From Amborella trichopoda (taxonomy: Eukaryota > Streptophyta > Magnoliopsida > Amborellales > Amborellaceae): a stretch of DNA of 64,000 bases. A model generated the notes under the pieces. The model saw only the letters and a program-made list of their open reading frames with translations, had not been told where the DNA came from and made no database searches. The DNA lies in NCBI RefSeq assembly GCF_000471905.2, contig NW_006494789.1, forward strand, positions 8,897,116 through 8,961,115. Reading direction: 5' to 3'. Below, in pieces: positions 13,001 through 22,255 of the stretch (within the stretch, counting starts at the first letter, position 1; each line of letters opens with the position of its first letter). Made by a program: the position numbers and the translations under genes.

Positions 13001-16000
13001 CCGTTGAGGATCTTGATTCTAAATACTCAGGGAACCTTGGCTAAGCATATTGATTCCAACACTAAGGGATTCTTGCTTAAGTATGTTCTAGAATCTCGAA
13101 CCTTTTGTCCCATGAAACTCCTTTCCTGTTCTGTTGTGGTTCCAAGTGGTTGGTTGCATGATTCCATAAAGGTATTAGTCTTGATTCCGATTAGGTTGAA
13201 ACTCAATTTTAACAAGTTTTTGAATCTTGATTCCAATTGGGTCGGTACGCAATTCTAAAATGCTAGGAATCTGGATTTCATTTGGGTTGGATTATTTTCC
13301 CAGAAAATAGAAATCTAAATTCTTGCAATACACATTGTATAGACGGTGGCTCCAACAATGGGAATCTTCTAGCCGCCCTTGATTCCTCTGTTCCGATTCT
13401 TAAGATGATTATGAATCTCAGGTGTTTCCAACAACTATGGGATGCTTATAAAAACATTTTCTAACTAACATAGAGGGGGGGCAGGGGGAAGGGAGGGGTG
13501 GGCAGGAGGGGGGTTTTTTTTTTTTGGGTTTGTTTATTTATTTATTTTGTTTTTTGGGGTGGGGAGCATGGGACATGTGGCCGAGAGAGAGATCTACCAG
13601 GAGTTTATTTGGCCATCTCTCTCTCTCTCTCTCTCTTCACGACCTTCTCTTCAATCAACTACGGCCATAAAAATACACGGTTGACTGGGGCCTCAACCCA
13701 AGCAACTCTTTGTCTATGGTTTAGGTCGGGTCGCCACCTCTGCAACCTTGGGTTCCACCTTCCTTAGCTATAACGAAATTAAAGACTGCAAGATAATATG
13801 TTGAACTAATTTTTTTTAACTATAAATCAGAAAATTTAAAGAATCAGAAAAAACGGAAAGAGTATTTTTTTGCAGTAACAATACTCGGGCGAGTACTGTA
13901 CAGGTGCCCATACCCCATATTTGGGCAGCACTACTCTCCTTAGCAGGGTGGCAAGGCATATTAACTCGGCAAAATTTTTAAAACACGGTTATAGATATTT
14001 TTAACTTGTTCAATACTGCACTTATGACTTGTTGCTCTGTTTATGACTCTTTGGTGAATCTGGATACTTCAGAAGGAGTACAATTCCATCGACTGCTATA
14101 GGATCTCAATCCTAGCAACTTGTCCAAGGTTCTTGTAGCAAGATTGCAGCTATCTCCTTTCCAAGCTGTTTTCCTTAAAACTAAACTAATCCAAACTTCT
14201 ATTTGAACTCCATATATCTCTGGCCTTTAGAGGAATACGTGCTTTGAGGACGTTCATATGCTTGTAGTTCTGATTTGATCAGATTTCATTTGATTTGCTG
14301 AGTTATTTGATAACTATGGTATTTCCGTTGGAGTTTTGCCTGCCTCTAATATGGACAATGTTTTTCTATTTTCACAGGTGGCTAAGCCAATTCGTTACTT
14401 TCTTGAAGCTCATTCAGATGCAAAGGGCATAAAACAGCTTATTCGACTTATTCTGTCGAAATTTGGGCGTCGACAACCAGGTAGATCCGATAATGATTGG
14501 GCAAATATGTGGCGTGATATGCAGTGCCTCCAGGAGAAGGCATTTCCATTTTTGGATGTTGAGTACATGCTCACTGAGTTCTGTGGAGGCCTTTTAAAAG
14601 CAGGGAAGTTTTCCCTTGCAAGGAACTACCTAAAGGGCACTGGTAGCAATGCTTTGGCAGCAGATAAGGCAGAGAAGCTAGTTATTCAAGCAGCTAGAGA
14701 ATACCTTTTCTCGGCATCGAGTTTTGATTGTTCAGAAGTGAGTATGAACATGGCCTTTGTGGTTTTCTGGTTGGAGAATGGAGGTCTATAACGTTTAATT
14801 ACATAAAGAAAACATGCAAATTTGTTAGTAATATCCTCATAAGACCTGTGATGATTATTCTCTTGTTTGTTTTGAAGGAAAGGGCATGGATTTGGCCTTT
14901 ATTCATTATGGAAAGCGTGTGGCTTCTGTAACTCATTCTCTATGGTCATGTTAGTAAAAAATGCAATGTACCGTTCAGTTTTAGAAATTTTTGGCATCTG
15001 TTTTAAACCATCACCAATTCTTGTTTTGATGCAGACAGTCATGTTGCGGTGTATGCAGCATTTAGCATGTATCCAGGGATCTTTGTTTTTATGTATGTCT
15101 CTATATGCATGTGTGTTTTCTTTGCATTTTCTCATGTGTCTATAAACTTTATCATGAGTTTTTACTAATGCGGTCAATTTCCTGCTAAAAACATCAGGCT
15201 GTGTATGTATTTTTCCAAAGCTACCTGCTAGCGGTTGCTGTTTGTCTGTTTTGCATGTAATGTGAACAGGCAGCATAGGTAATAATCCCCAAAAAGTAAA
15301 AAATAGAAGGTTAAAGTCATAAGCATGGGTGTACATGTTTGAGTTTACCAAGGGTTAGGCATACACTCAAGTTTATGCACGTGTTACAAATTTGCTTATT
15401 GTGAAACTCTTTTGGATGTCGTGTTCATTTTTATCTGATTTGCTACATCCTGCTGTCTTTGAAGATATGGAAGGCCAAGGAGTGCTTAAATCTCTTTCCA
15501 AACAGCAAAACTGTGAAGGCTGAAGCTGATATTATTGATGCACTTACTATAAAACTTCCAAATCTAGGAGTGACTCTGCTGCCTATGCAGTTTCGGCAGA
15601 TCAGGGATCCTATGGAGATTATTAGAATGGTAATTACAAGTCAAAGTGGGGCCTATCTCAATGTGGATGAACTCATAGAAATTGCCAAGCTCTTTGGTTT
15701 AAATTCTTCAGATGATATAGCAGCAGTAGAAGAAGCTGTGTCAAGAGAGGCTGCAGTTGCAGGTGATCTTCAGCTGGCTTTTGATCTTTGTCTTGCTTTG
15801 GCAAGAAAAGGATATGGTTCTGTGTGGGATTTGTGTGCTGCAATTGGAAGGGGGCTTGCTATTGATGACGTGGATATAAAATCTCGAAAGGAGCTCCTAG
15901 GTTTTGCATTGTGCCATTGTGATGATGAATCAGTTGGGGAAATTCTGCATGCATGGAAAGAATTAGACATGCAGAGTCAAAGTGAGAAATTAGTAATGTT

Positions 16001-19000
16001 GTCAGGGACTGAACCCGCTAACTTTTCTGTTCCAGGCTCGTCATTAATGTCCTTTCCTTTCCAGAATATCCAAGGTAATATTGAGCCCAGAGATTTATCT
16101 GAACTGGTTGCCAGGAGTGATTCCCATGCTGATATTATGCAGTTTCTAGACAAAATCAGAGGCTTACTCTCCGCTGTTGCAAAAACTGCTTCATGTGAAA
16201 GTGAGTGTTCTTGGGACTCAATAGTGAAAGAAAATGGAAAGATTCTTAGCTTCGCTGCTTTGCAACTACCTTGGTTGCTTGAGTTGTGTGGGAGTAAAAT
16301 AAACATTATGGAGAGAGCGGATAATGGAAGAATGAATCTTGATGGAAACCAAAACCGAAATGTAAGAATGCAAGCCCTGGCAACCATCATGTGCTGGCTG
16401 GCGAACAATGATGTTGCTCTGAGTGATCATCTGATCACTTCTTATGCAAAAGAAGTAATACTAGCACCTAACACTGGAGAAAATGATATTCTTGGGTGTT
16501 CGTATTTGTTAAATCTCTTGGATGCCTTCCGTGGAGTGGCGGTTATAGAAGAGCAACTGCATATAAGAAACGGGTATCAAGAAGTTTCCAGCATCATGAA
16601 CATGGGGATGACATATAGTTCCTTGCACAATTTTGGCTTTGAATGTGGGGACCCTGAACAGAGAAGACAGCTACTTATCAATAAATTCCTAGAGAAGCAG
16701 ATGTCTTTCAATTCAGGTAATCCACTTTCCTGTAGAATTCATGTTCTTCATGCTATATTTTGAGCTTATGGTTTTCACCGTGCAATGGATGTTGGTAATC
16801 TTTAATTGAATCAAGCGATGAGAGCCTGTGAATTGTTGTAAGATGTCGAATGTGATTTTGTTTATTGATTTTCACTTAAAAAATCTATTTGGATGTTACT
16901 CATATTTTTGCATTAAGTGAGTGCAGGAACATCAATTACAAGATAGAAAGATCTGGTAATATTGGATATAAGTGACACATGAATATTTGAATTTCATTTT
17001 CAAATAACTATAGTGACTTTGTGCTACAAAACTTCTAATGCCTTAGTAATTTGTCTAATGATTTAGGAATGTGCACTTAATCTGAAGAATGAAGCATCCA
17101 AATGTTTACATGCTCCCATGATTGTGGTCATTTAGACATGCCAGAAAAAATTATCATTTTAGCGTCTGTGGTTAGTGAATGAAAGAATGTGTATGTCACT
17201 GACACCTTGCCTTGTCTTTGCGCCTGTTTTTGGTTGCTTGTGAGATGTAATGTTTGGCCTGCTTTCAAACATATACATGTTAGAATGTGTGTACGCATGT
17301 CTTTTTCCATTGTAAGTGTCATCTCTTACTTTTTTTCCATCTAAGCTGTTATGCCATAATTGTTATCAAATGCCAACTAGATATGCTGGATGGGATCGAT
17401 AATGCCCAATCTACATTTTGGAGAGAGTGGAAATCAAAATTAGAAGAGCAGAAGAGATTAGCTGATCGGTCAAAAGCTTTGGAAGAAGCAATACCAGGAG
17501 TTGAAACTACACGCTTCTTATCTGGAGACATGAACTACATTCAGAGCATTGTTTACTCCTTTGTTGAATCCGTGAGGCAAGAAAAGAAACCGGTTTTAAA
17601 AAAAGCCATTAAGATTGCTGCTGAGTATGGCCTCAAGCAGAATGAGGTACTACTCTTACCCATAGCCGCTGTAGATGATACCTGCTTGAGTTATCTAGAA
17701 TTATAATTCTATGGTCCATGTTATTGTCCCTTTCCATTGGGTTCCTACCATCCATTGAAATGACCGATGCTGATGAAGAGAATGGTAAAACACCTCATAA
17801 GGACATGACCCTAATAATGGGTCCATTGATGGCCCCGTTGACTTTGATTTTCCATAGTTATGTTCCCTTCCGTTGTATGTTCTCATCTTATTGCTGCTCC
17901 TTGCTGCAGGTGCTTCTTACGTATCTTGGTTCTGCTCTCGTGTCTGAGGTTTGGTCAAATGATGATATTGCTGCTGAAATTTCAGATTACCAGAATGAAC
18001 TGCTCAAGGATCCAGAGGGAGTTATTAGAATGATATCTACAAGTGTATACCCTCTGATTGATGGGATAAACAAGCTACGCCTTGCCTACCTTTACAGTAT
18101 TCTCTCTGACTGCCATCTTCAGCTGAATAAGACTGCAGGCCTACAATATTTGCAGAAATGTGGAATGGAGTTATATCAATTTTGCAAGGTCCTTGAACAA
18201 GAATGCCAAAGGGTTTCCTTCATCGAAAATTTGAACTTTAAGAATATAGCTGGATTGGATAACCTAGTTTATGACCATTTCAATGAACAAGTTCTTAGTC
18301 ATGTTTCTCAAACAAATGTGGAGGCTCTGGCAAAAATGGTTCAGAACCTTGTTGGTATTCATGAACACCTTTCAGAAACCAAGGGTCTTATCACATGGAA
18401 GGCAGTTTACAAGCAGTACATTATGAGTCTGTTGAAAGGACATTCAGACATAGATAATGGAGTGGTAGATGATCATCCCTTTAACAGTGATGATTTTAGG
18501 GTTACTATTGGTGAGCTTGAGAGCAAGTATGACTCTTGCAGGGTTTATTTAGAAGGGATTTCAGAAGGAGATTTGTTAGAAATCATGACAAGGTTCTATG
18601 AGTTGAGCCTTCCTCCTAACCCTGGGATGTTATCAACTGAATCGACTGGACTGGAATGTCTCATTTTGCTACTGACTTTGTGGGTTCGTTTGGCAGATGA
18701 CATATTGGAGATTGCATCTCATAATGAATTGGAAAGAGATTGCATATTATTTTGCTTGGCAACTTTGTCAGAATGTTTGAAGTCTTTTAGTGGTTTGGTT
18801 ATAGAGGGTAGAATTTCAGCTCACCGTGGGTGGGAAACTGTTTCCCTGTTTGATAAAACTGGTCTTTTGAGTGCTTTGACAACTGACCGATTCGGTTATT
18901 GCAGAGCCATGGTTTATGCTGGCTGTGAGTTCTCAACCATCTTCAAAGTATTTTTTGAAGTACTCCCTTGTGCTCCAACCTCCTCATTCATGTATGAATC

Positions 19001-20513
19001 TAATCTTCAGGGTTTTGAGCTTCATGATTTTTATTTAAATGTCATGGAATCAATTTTCTCTGAATTAGGGAGCAGTGAAGTTTCCCAAACACGGTTGGCT
19101 AATCTGTTATCTTCTCTTAGCAAGATGGAAGACACTGGTGTAAGTGATTGTGTCGTGAATTTACAGAAGGTGAGATCGATGGTGTGGGAAAGGCTGAATT
19201 CTTTTGCTGAGAATATGCAGCTGCCAAGTCAAACACGTGTATATGCTTTGGAGCTCTTGCAATGTATCACTGGAAGACATGTTGTACGATCCAAGTTTCA
19301 ACCATGGGAAGGGTGGGATGAAACATTATTCTCAGAAGGCATCGATATTTCTGAGCAACGTAAAGAAGGTGGTGTGCCAAGCAGGTTAAGAACTTCTTTG
19401 GTTGCCCTCAAATCAACTGATCTAACTTCAGCTGCCTGGCCTGGTGTAGAAATAACCCCAGATGATCTCATGACAACGGATTCAGCTTTCTCCATTTTCA
19501 TGCGCCTCTCTACCAGTTCAGCCTTGTCATCACATATGAACACTTTGCAAGCTCTTCTTGAAGAGTGGGAAGGGCTCTTTACACCTATGGATTTGCCTTG
19601 TTCAAGTATAGATGTAAAGGATAGTGCAATATCCACCGATTCCCATGATGGGTGGAATGGGGATGAGTGGGATGAAGGGTGGGACACTTTCCATGATGAG
19701 CCATTGGAGAGACTAGGCCAAAGGGTACCATCAGTTTGTGTCAATCCTCTTCATGCTTGCTGGTTTGTCATCCTTGAGAAGCTCTCTGTGCAGTCTCAGT
19801 TTTCAGAGGCAATGAAATTGCTCGATCATTCAGTGTGCAAGCAAAAAGGTATATTGATAGCTGAGGATGAGGCCCATAAATTAAGCCAGTTTTTACTGGG
19901 CATCAGTTGTGTCGTAGCCATCAAGATTATGCTGCTACTTCCCTATGAAACCATTTGGTACCAGTGCTTAACTGTGCTTGAGGCCAAGCTCAAAGATGGC
20001 AGTGTCTTGCTTGACAACTTAAGCAGGGACTACGAGCTATTAACAATTATGCTCACATCAGGAATCCTTTCGGTTGTAGCTCTTGATTTGACTTATGGCA
20101 CCACTTTTTCGTGCATGTGTTACTTGACCGGGAGTCTCTCGCGTATTTATCAAGAGGGTCAGTTATCTATGTTAAAGAATAAGAGGACTGAAGAGCATTC
20201 CTGCCTCCTTTTCTGTGGGCTACTCTTCCCTTGTTTCATTGCGGAGCTTGTTAGAGCCAAGCAATATTTAGTAGCCGGAGCATTTGTGCTGCAATTTATG
20301 CATGTGCACCCTTCTCTTTGTCTTGTCAATGTTGCAGAGGCCAGCCTTTGTAAGTATTTGGAAGGACAGATTCAAACCCAAGAGAACAATTCATCTAAAC
20401 TTGACGATTTGTGCTCGTCGAACACTATAGGGAACACGGTTTCCACATTAAGGGGTAAACTCAAGGGCCTGCTTCGAGATGCTTTATCTTCTCTTTCTGC
20501 TGATATGAAATGA
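2812..20513 (+). CDS. MIP2: MIP2/NBAS-type Sec39-domain protein, C-terminal ~1914 residues, five exons
   Basis: Joined exons 2812-4075, 14378-14737, 15465-16716, 17381-17646 and 17910-20513 give one continuous protein that follows the Arabidopsis MAG2-INTERACTING PROTEIN 2 (human NBAS) family to its C-terminus. Landmarks are SLAETGKIGALNL, IPETVPVQTYGQLLPGRSPP, GRRQPGRSDNDWANMWRD, GLLKAGKFSLARNYLKGTGS and STFWREWKSKLEEQ. Known role: subunit of the ER-resident Dsl1/NRZ-like tethering complex with MAG2 (RINT1/Tip20) and MIP1, acting in Golgi-to-ER retrograde transport and seed storage-protein export. The Sec39 helical region covers roughly the first half of the visible protein. An acidic, Trp-rich stretch (about 19645-19700) follows later. 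No signal peptide or membrane segment is expected. The N-terminal beta-propeller exons lie left of the window. All junctions are GT-AG and keep frame, so this copy looks intact where visible. The stop is TGA at 20511. Confidence 0.93.
4464..4512. repeat. Interstitial telomere-like repeat (CCCTAAA)n
   Basis: Seven units of the Arabidopsis-type plant telomere repeat, CCCTAAA, one of them with a G substitution (CCCTGAA). It lies inside an intron, so it is interstitial and not a chromosome end. Confidence 0.92.
4812..4843. repeat. (CA)n microsatellite
   Basis: CACACA run with one T interruption, directly before the duplicated left end of a hAT-like element. Confidence 0.9.
4849..4930. repeat. 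Duplicated left terminus of the hAT-like element
   Basis: An 82-bp stretch starting TAGTGTTTTAAAATGCGG is repeated from 4931 with the same GTGCATCG.GACGATG and GGTCAATAAATGTAAAA text. It is a tandem copy of the element's left end, lacking the CCTGGATGCGG insert of the second copy. Confidence 0.8.
5583..5973. repeat. Minisatellite, TTTTTTGTAATCCATGATCG-type unit
   Basis: At least ten tandem units of roughly 30-45 bp, each with GTAATCCATGATCGA followed by poly-T of variable length. The long ORFs over it are repeat translation (repeated ITKK.DHGLQKK) and not genes. It runs into the N gap. Confidence 0.9.
5974..6453. other. Assembly gap (480 N)
   Basis: Run of N inside the minisatellite. The true length of the repeat is unknown. 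Confidence 1.
6739..6763. repeat. (AT)n microsatellite
   Basis: AT dinucleotide run directly after the right end of the outer hAT-like element. Confidence 0.9.
6950..9130 (-). mobile_element. Decayed RTE-type LINE (endonuclease-RT), minus strand
   Basis: Read on the minus strand, three parts follow in order. First are endonuclease-domain remnants (about 8950-8300). Next is an open linker (8293-8018) with TTQHRPVVMDVYIKRWK, the hallmark segment between endonuclease and RT in plant RTE LINEs. Last is RT text (about 7600-7260) reading PIKVWKYMGEIGIDWLTKLF and NKVLRTKKIPDELGKN. Many stops and frameshifts make it non-functional. It lies in the large MIP2 intron, antisense to the gene. Confidence 0.75.
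9835..9965. repeat. 65-bp tandem duplication
   Basis: GGGTTATAAAATAATCCCC...ACAGTATTCAGGAAATGTA at 9836 recurs at 9901 with few changes, a two-copy tandem of period 65. Confidence 0.85.
9990..10150 (-). pseudogene. RNase H tail of a LINE, minus strand
   Basis: The minus strand reads SNGFVDLLAKDGAKAHIEQ, the C-terminal signature of the RNase H domain in plant non-LTR elements (normally ..N..AD.LAK.G). No upstream RNase H core is readable, so this is a fragment. Probable only. Confidence 0.45.
10610..10780 (+). pseudogene. C-terminal fragment of an RTE-type LINE ORF
   Basis: The plus strand reads RDMVNYSLIEGMVLDRAKWR, resembling the conserved end of plant RTE polyproteins (..NLTE.M.LDRA.WR..). 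It is short and separated from other LINE domains; call by motif only. Confidence 0.45.
11670..11840. repeat. Degenerate GAATCT/GATTCC repeats (left block)
   Basis: Irregularly spaced GAATCT, GATTCC and TGGAGTCC motifs recur here and again at 12990-13430, on either side of the foldback MITE. They look like one old low-complexity repeat split by insertions. Confidence 0.4.
11983..12508. mobile_element. Foldback MITE (second family)
   Basis: The left arm TGGGAAAGGTTTCTATACTT CCCCTACAACAT faces the complement of the right arm TGGGCAAGCTTTCTATGCTT CCCCTACAACAT. Complementarity continues for about 150 bp through ATCCAGCCATCC. AAATT flanks both ends and may be the target duplication. The central GGGGTATTTTGGTCA is similar to the core of the 1.7-2.6 kb MITEs. 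No coding. Confidence 0.75.
12990..13430. repeat. Degenerate GATTCC/GAATCT repeats (right block)
   Basis: Repeats of TTGATTCC, GAATCT and GATTCC every 30-60 bp, matching the left block at 11670. Overlapping short ORFs are not coding. Confidence 0.4.
13615..13637. repeat. (TC)n microsatellite
   Basis: Run of TC dinucleotides in the large MIP2 intron. A shorter TC run occurs near 9211. Confidence 0.9.
14378..14737 (+). CDS. MIP2: MIP2 exon b
   Basis: The acceptor TATTTTCACAG ends at 14377 and the donor GAA|GTGAGT starts at 14738; both are phase 0. It encodes 120 residues, VAKPIRYFLEAH to FSASSFDCSE, including the very conserved GRRQPGRSDNDW and GKFSLARNYLKGTGS blocks of the Sec39 region. Confidence 0.93.
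14738..15464 (+). other. MIP2: MIP2 intron (727 bp)
   Basis: GTGAGT donor, TTGAAG acceptor, phase 0. Nothing else recognised in it. Confidence 0.9.
15465..16716 (+). CDS. MIP2: MIP2 exon c
   Basis: The acceptor CTGTCTTTGAAG ends at 15464 and the donor TCAG|GTAATC is at 16716/16717 (phase 1). It encodes 417 residues from IWKAKECLNLFPNSKTVKAE to KQMSFNS. It includes the Sec39-typical FALCHCDDESVGEILHAWKE and LSFAALQLPWLLELCGSK blocks. Confidence 0.92.
16717..17380 (+). other. MIP2: MIP2 intron (664 bp)
   Basis: GTAATC donor and AACTAG acceptor; it splits an Asp codon (phase 1). No repeat or coding seen. Confidence 0.9.
17381..17646 (+). CDS. MIP2: MIP2 exon d
   Basis: The acceptor ATGCCAACTAG ends at 17380. 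Exon c's last G joins AT to give Asp, then MLDGIDNAQSTFWREWKSKL. The donor GAG|GTACTA is at 17646/17647 (phase 0). It encodes the charged linker and the conserved IPGVETTRFLSGDMNYIQ block, ending AAEYGLKQNE. Confidence 0.92.
17647..17909 (+). other. MIP2: MIP2 intron (263 bp)
   Basis: GTACTA donor, TGCTGCAG acceptor, phase 0. Confidence 0.9.
17910..20513 (+). CDS. MIP2: MIP2 exon e (last exon with stop)
   Basis: The acceptor CTCCTTGCTGCAG ends at 17909. The exon encodes 867 residues, VLLTYLGSALVSEVW to LSSLSADMK, then TGA. Conserved C-terminal blocks include QECQRVSFIENLNFKNI, VYKQYIMSLL, FGYCRAMVYAGC, LPSQTRVYALELLQ, an acidic Trp-rich segment with DEWDEGWDTF, VNPLHACW and FMHVHPSLCLVNVAEASL. 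A 2.6-kb uninterrupted last exon is notable in a gene whose other intron reaches 10 kb. Confidence 0.93.
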   Translation: MLLTYLGSALVSEVWSNDDIAAEISDYQNELLKDPEGVIRMISTSVYPLIDGINKLRLAYLYSILSDCHLQLNKTAGLQYLQKCGMELYQFCKVLEQECQRVSFIENLNFKNIAGLDNLVYDHFNEQVLSHVSQTNVEALAKMVQNLVGIHEHLSETKGLITWKAVYKQYIMSLLKGHSDIDNGVVDDHPFNSDDFRVTIGELESKYDSCRVYLEGISEGDLLEIMTRFYELSLPPNPGMLSTESTGLECLILLLTLWVRLADDILEIASHNELERDCILFCLATLSECLKSFSGLVIEGRISAHRGWETVSLFDKTGLLSALTTDRFGYCRAMVYAGCEFSTIFKVFFEVLPCAPTSSFMYESNLQGFELHDFYLNVMESIFSELGSSEVSQTRLANLLSSLSKMEDTGVSDCVVNLQKVRSMVWERLNSFAENMQLPSQTRVYALELLQCITGRHVVRSKFQPWEGWDETLFSEGIDISEQRKEGGVPSRLRTSLVALKSTDLTSAAWPGVEITPDDLMTTDSAFSIFMRLSTSSALSSHMNTLQALLEEWEGLFTPMDLPCSSIDVKDSAISTDSHDGWNGDEWDEGWDTFHDEPLERLGQRVPSVCVNPLHACWFVILEKLSVQSQFSEAMKLLDHSVCKQKGILIAEDEAHKLSQFLLGISCVVAIKIMLLLPYETIWYQCLTVLEAKLKDGSVLLDNLSRDYELLTIMLTSGILSVVALDLTYGTTFSCMCYLTGSLSRIYQEGQLSMLKNKRTEEHSCLLFCGLLFPCFIAELVRAKQYLVAGAFVLQFMHVHPSLCLVNVAEASLCKYLEGQIQTQENNSSKLDDLCSSNTIGNTVSTLRGKLKGLLRDALSSLSADMK

Positions 20514-21014
20514 AAGAGAGTATATATTTCCTGTTTTACTTGCTATTCCTTTATATTTTGTCTCATCTCTTTTGTCATTGATTTCACTTGAGTGTCCTAA
20601 AAATTTGTTGGTTATTCTTCTTTGTATTTCAAACTTATTTCTTGAAAATTTTGGGACCTTGCTTATTTAAATTACTCGGAACGTTTAGAAGGACAGATTC
20701 AAACCCAAGCGAACAATTCATCTAAACTTGACGATTTGTGCTTGTCGAACTCTATAGGGAACACGATTTCCACATTCTGGGGTAAACTCAAGGGCCTGCT
20801 TCGAGATGCTTTATCTTCTCTTTCTGCTGATATGAAATGAAAGAGAGTATATATTTCCTGTTTTACTTGCTATTCCTTTTTATTTTGCCTCATCTCTTTT
20901 GTCATTGATTTCACTCGGGTGTCCTGAAAATTTGTTGGTTCTTCTTCTTAGTATTTCAAACTTATTTCTTGAAAATTTTGGGACCTTGCTTATTTAAATT
21001 ACTCGGAAGGTTTA
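20361..21014 (+). repeat. 327-bp tandem duplication of the MIP2 3' end
   Basis: 20361-20687 (last ~150 coding bases, stop and 3'UTR) is repeated as 20688-21014 with about 14 substitutions and no net indel. The second copy keeps the reading frame and TGA but has no start, splice site or upstream exon, so it is a 3'-end pseudo-copy. The junction motif ACTCGGAA.GTTTAGA lies at both ends. Confidence 0.95.
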
Positions 21015-22003
21015 GATACTCTGTTATCAGAGCTTCAGATGGTCCTCCAGCTCTGATAATTCAAAGGAATCTCTTTGGGCTTTTTAAGGGCGTTGGTTTA
21101 AGATATCACCCTTCAAAAAATAAAGTAAAAGAGAAGGGAAAATATTTGGCGACAACTACATTGGTTTTTTTTTTTTTAAAAAATATTGGATCCCTGTAGA
21201 TTCTGAAATGATTTTAATCTAGCTAAAAACTAAGGCATCCAAAACTTAACGAACTTTAAATTGCCAAATTCACAGTATAGACTATTAAAAACAGCATCGC
21301 ATTGTTGAAGCAATTTATCAGTAATTATTAAATAACACACACTCAGCTTAAATCTGTCATAAAATCGCCCGATCAGCCACCATGAAAATAAGGCGAAATA
21401 ATGAAGTCAAAATATTCTGCGCTGCCGCCGTGGAAGCATATCCTCCATTTATTCCTTTGTGTAAACCCCTATGTAGTGATCCCTTTAGGAGCACAAATTT
21501 TTGGCAGGTTTCCTCAACCCGGTGACATGCTTCGAAATGAAACTCCAAATGCACTATCCATATGAGACTCTGATGGTTAGTTCCAAGCGTTAAAAGAAAT
21601 CAAAATCAAAATTCTTATTTTAAAAGAGAGCCTCTTGTGATTCTTCAGTGGATCTCAAAATTTCGAATTACCCTTAATTTACTATGTGATTTTGGTTTTT
21701 GTAAGAAATATTAATTTTTATAGTACTTTTTTCATACGTAAATATTACTAAAAGATAAGAGGTATTTTTGTTATTTTCATAAGGGATAAAATTGAAATCT
21801 TTATTGAAGGACAAGTGTATTTTACAATATTTTTACTAAAGGACAAGTGTATTTTGCAAATGAAGTTCGAAGGTACGAACTTTAAAAATGCTATTATCCC
21901 TTCTAAAAACTTTTAAATTTACTCGTAGTGATTAAGTTAATCAGTAAAATAAATTATCAAAAAAAATAATGATTAATAATTTTTAAAAACAAATAATTAT
22001 TTT
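21015..22003. other. Intergenic, nothing identified
   Basis: AT-rich sequence downstream of MIP2. There is a short direct repeat AAGGACAAGTGTATTTT at about 21807 and 21840. No gene, RNA or element ends recognised. Confidence 0.6.
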
Positions 22004-22255
22004 TGAGATTATTTACAAAGAGACCATTTACCTTTTGTACAAGGTGGTCACAATTATTCTTGTCTCTTAAATTTCAAAATGAGTGGTTGTAAGAGTGTCA
22101 TTGATTAAACACAGTTTTAAAAAAAGATTCTTGGACTTCTTGACTCGCCTTAAGCCATCCAATTTGACATCTAAAGAGTGGGAATAGTTGTGGCCACCTT
22201 GTACATAAAATTAATGGTCTCTTGAAAGGCCGATGTATCACAAATAATATCCTTA
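22004..22255. mobile_element. Small foldback MITE (third family)
   Basis: The left arm AGAGACCATT...TTTTGTACAAGGTGG faces the complement of the right arm AGAGACCATT...TATGTACAAGGTGG. The arms are about 75 bp and the element about 250 bp. No coding. Confidence 0.7.

Larger units (their letters stand above)
4076..14377 (+). other. MIP2: 10.3-kb MIP2 intron, transposon-filled
   Basis: Starts GTTTTTTTTATG after a CAG codon, ends TTTTCACAG, and is phase 0 on both sides. Its contents are listed separately: telomere-like repeat, CA microsatellite, nested hAT-like elements with an N gap, RTE LINE remnant, LINE tail fragments and a foldback MITE. The stretches 9230-9800, 10780-11650 and 13490-14377 hold AT-rich sequence, a TC run and poly-T runs, with nothing identifiable. 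Confidence 0.88.

Noticed and set aside
20688-20840. Independent small gene in the duplicated MIP2 tail
   Set aside because: No start codon or splice acceptor of its own; explained by tandem duplication.
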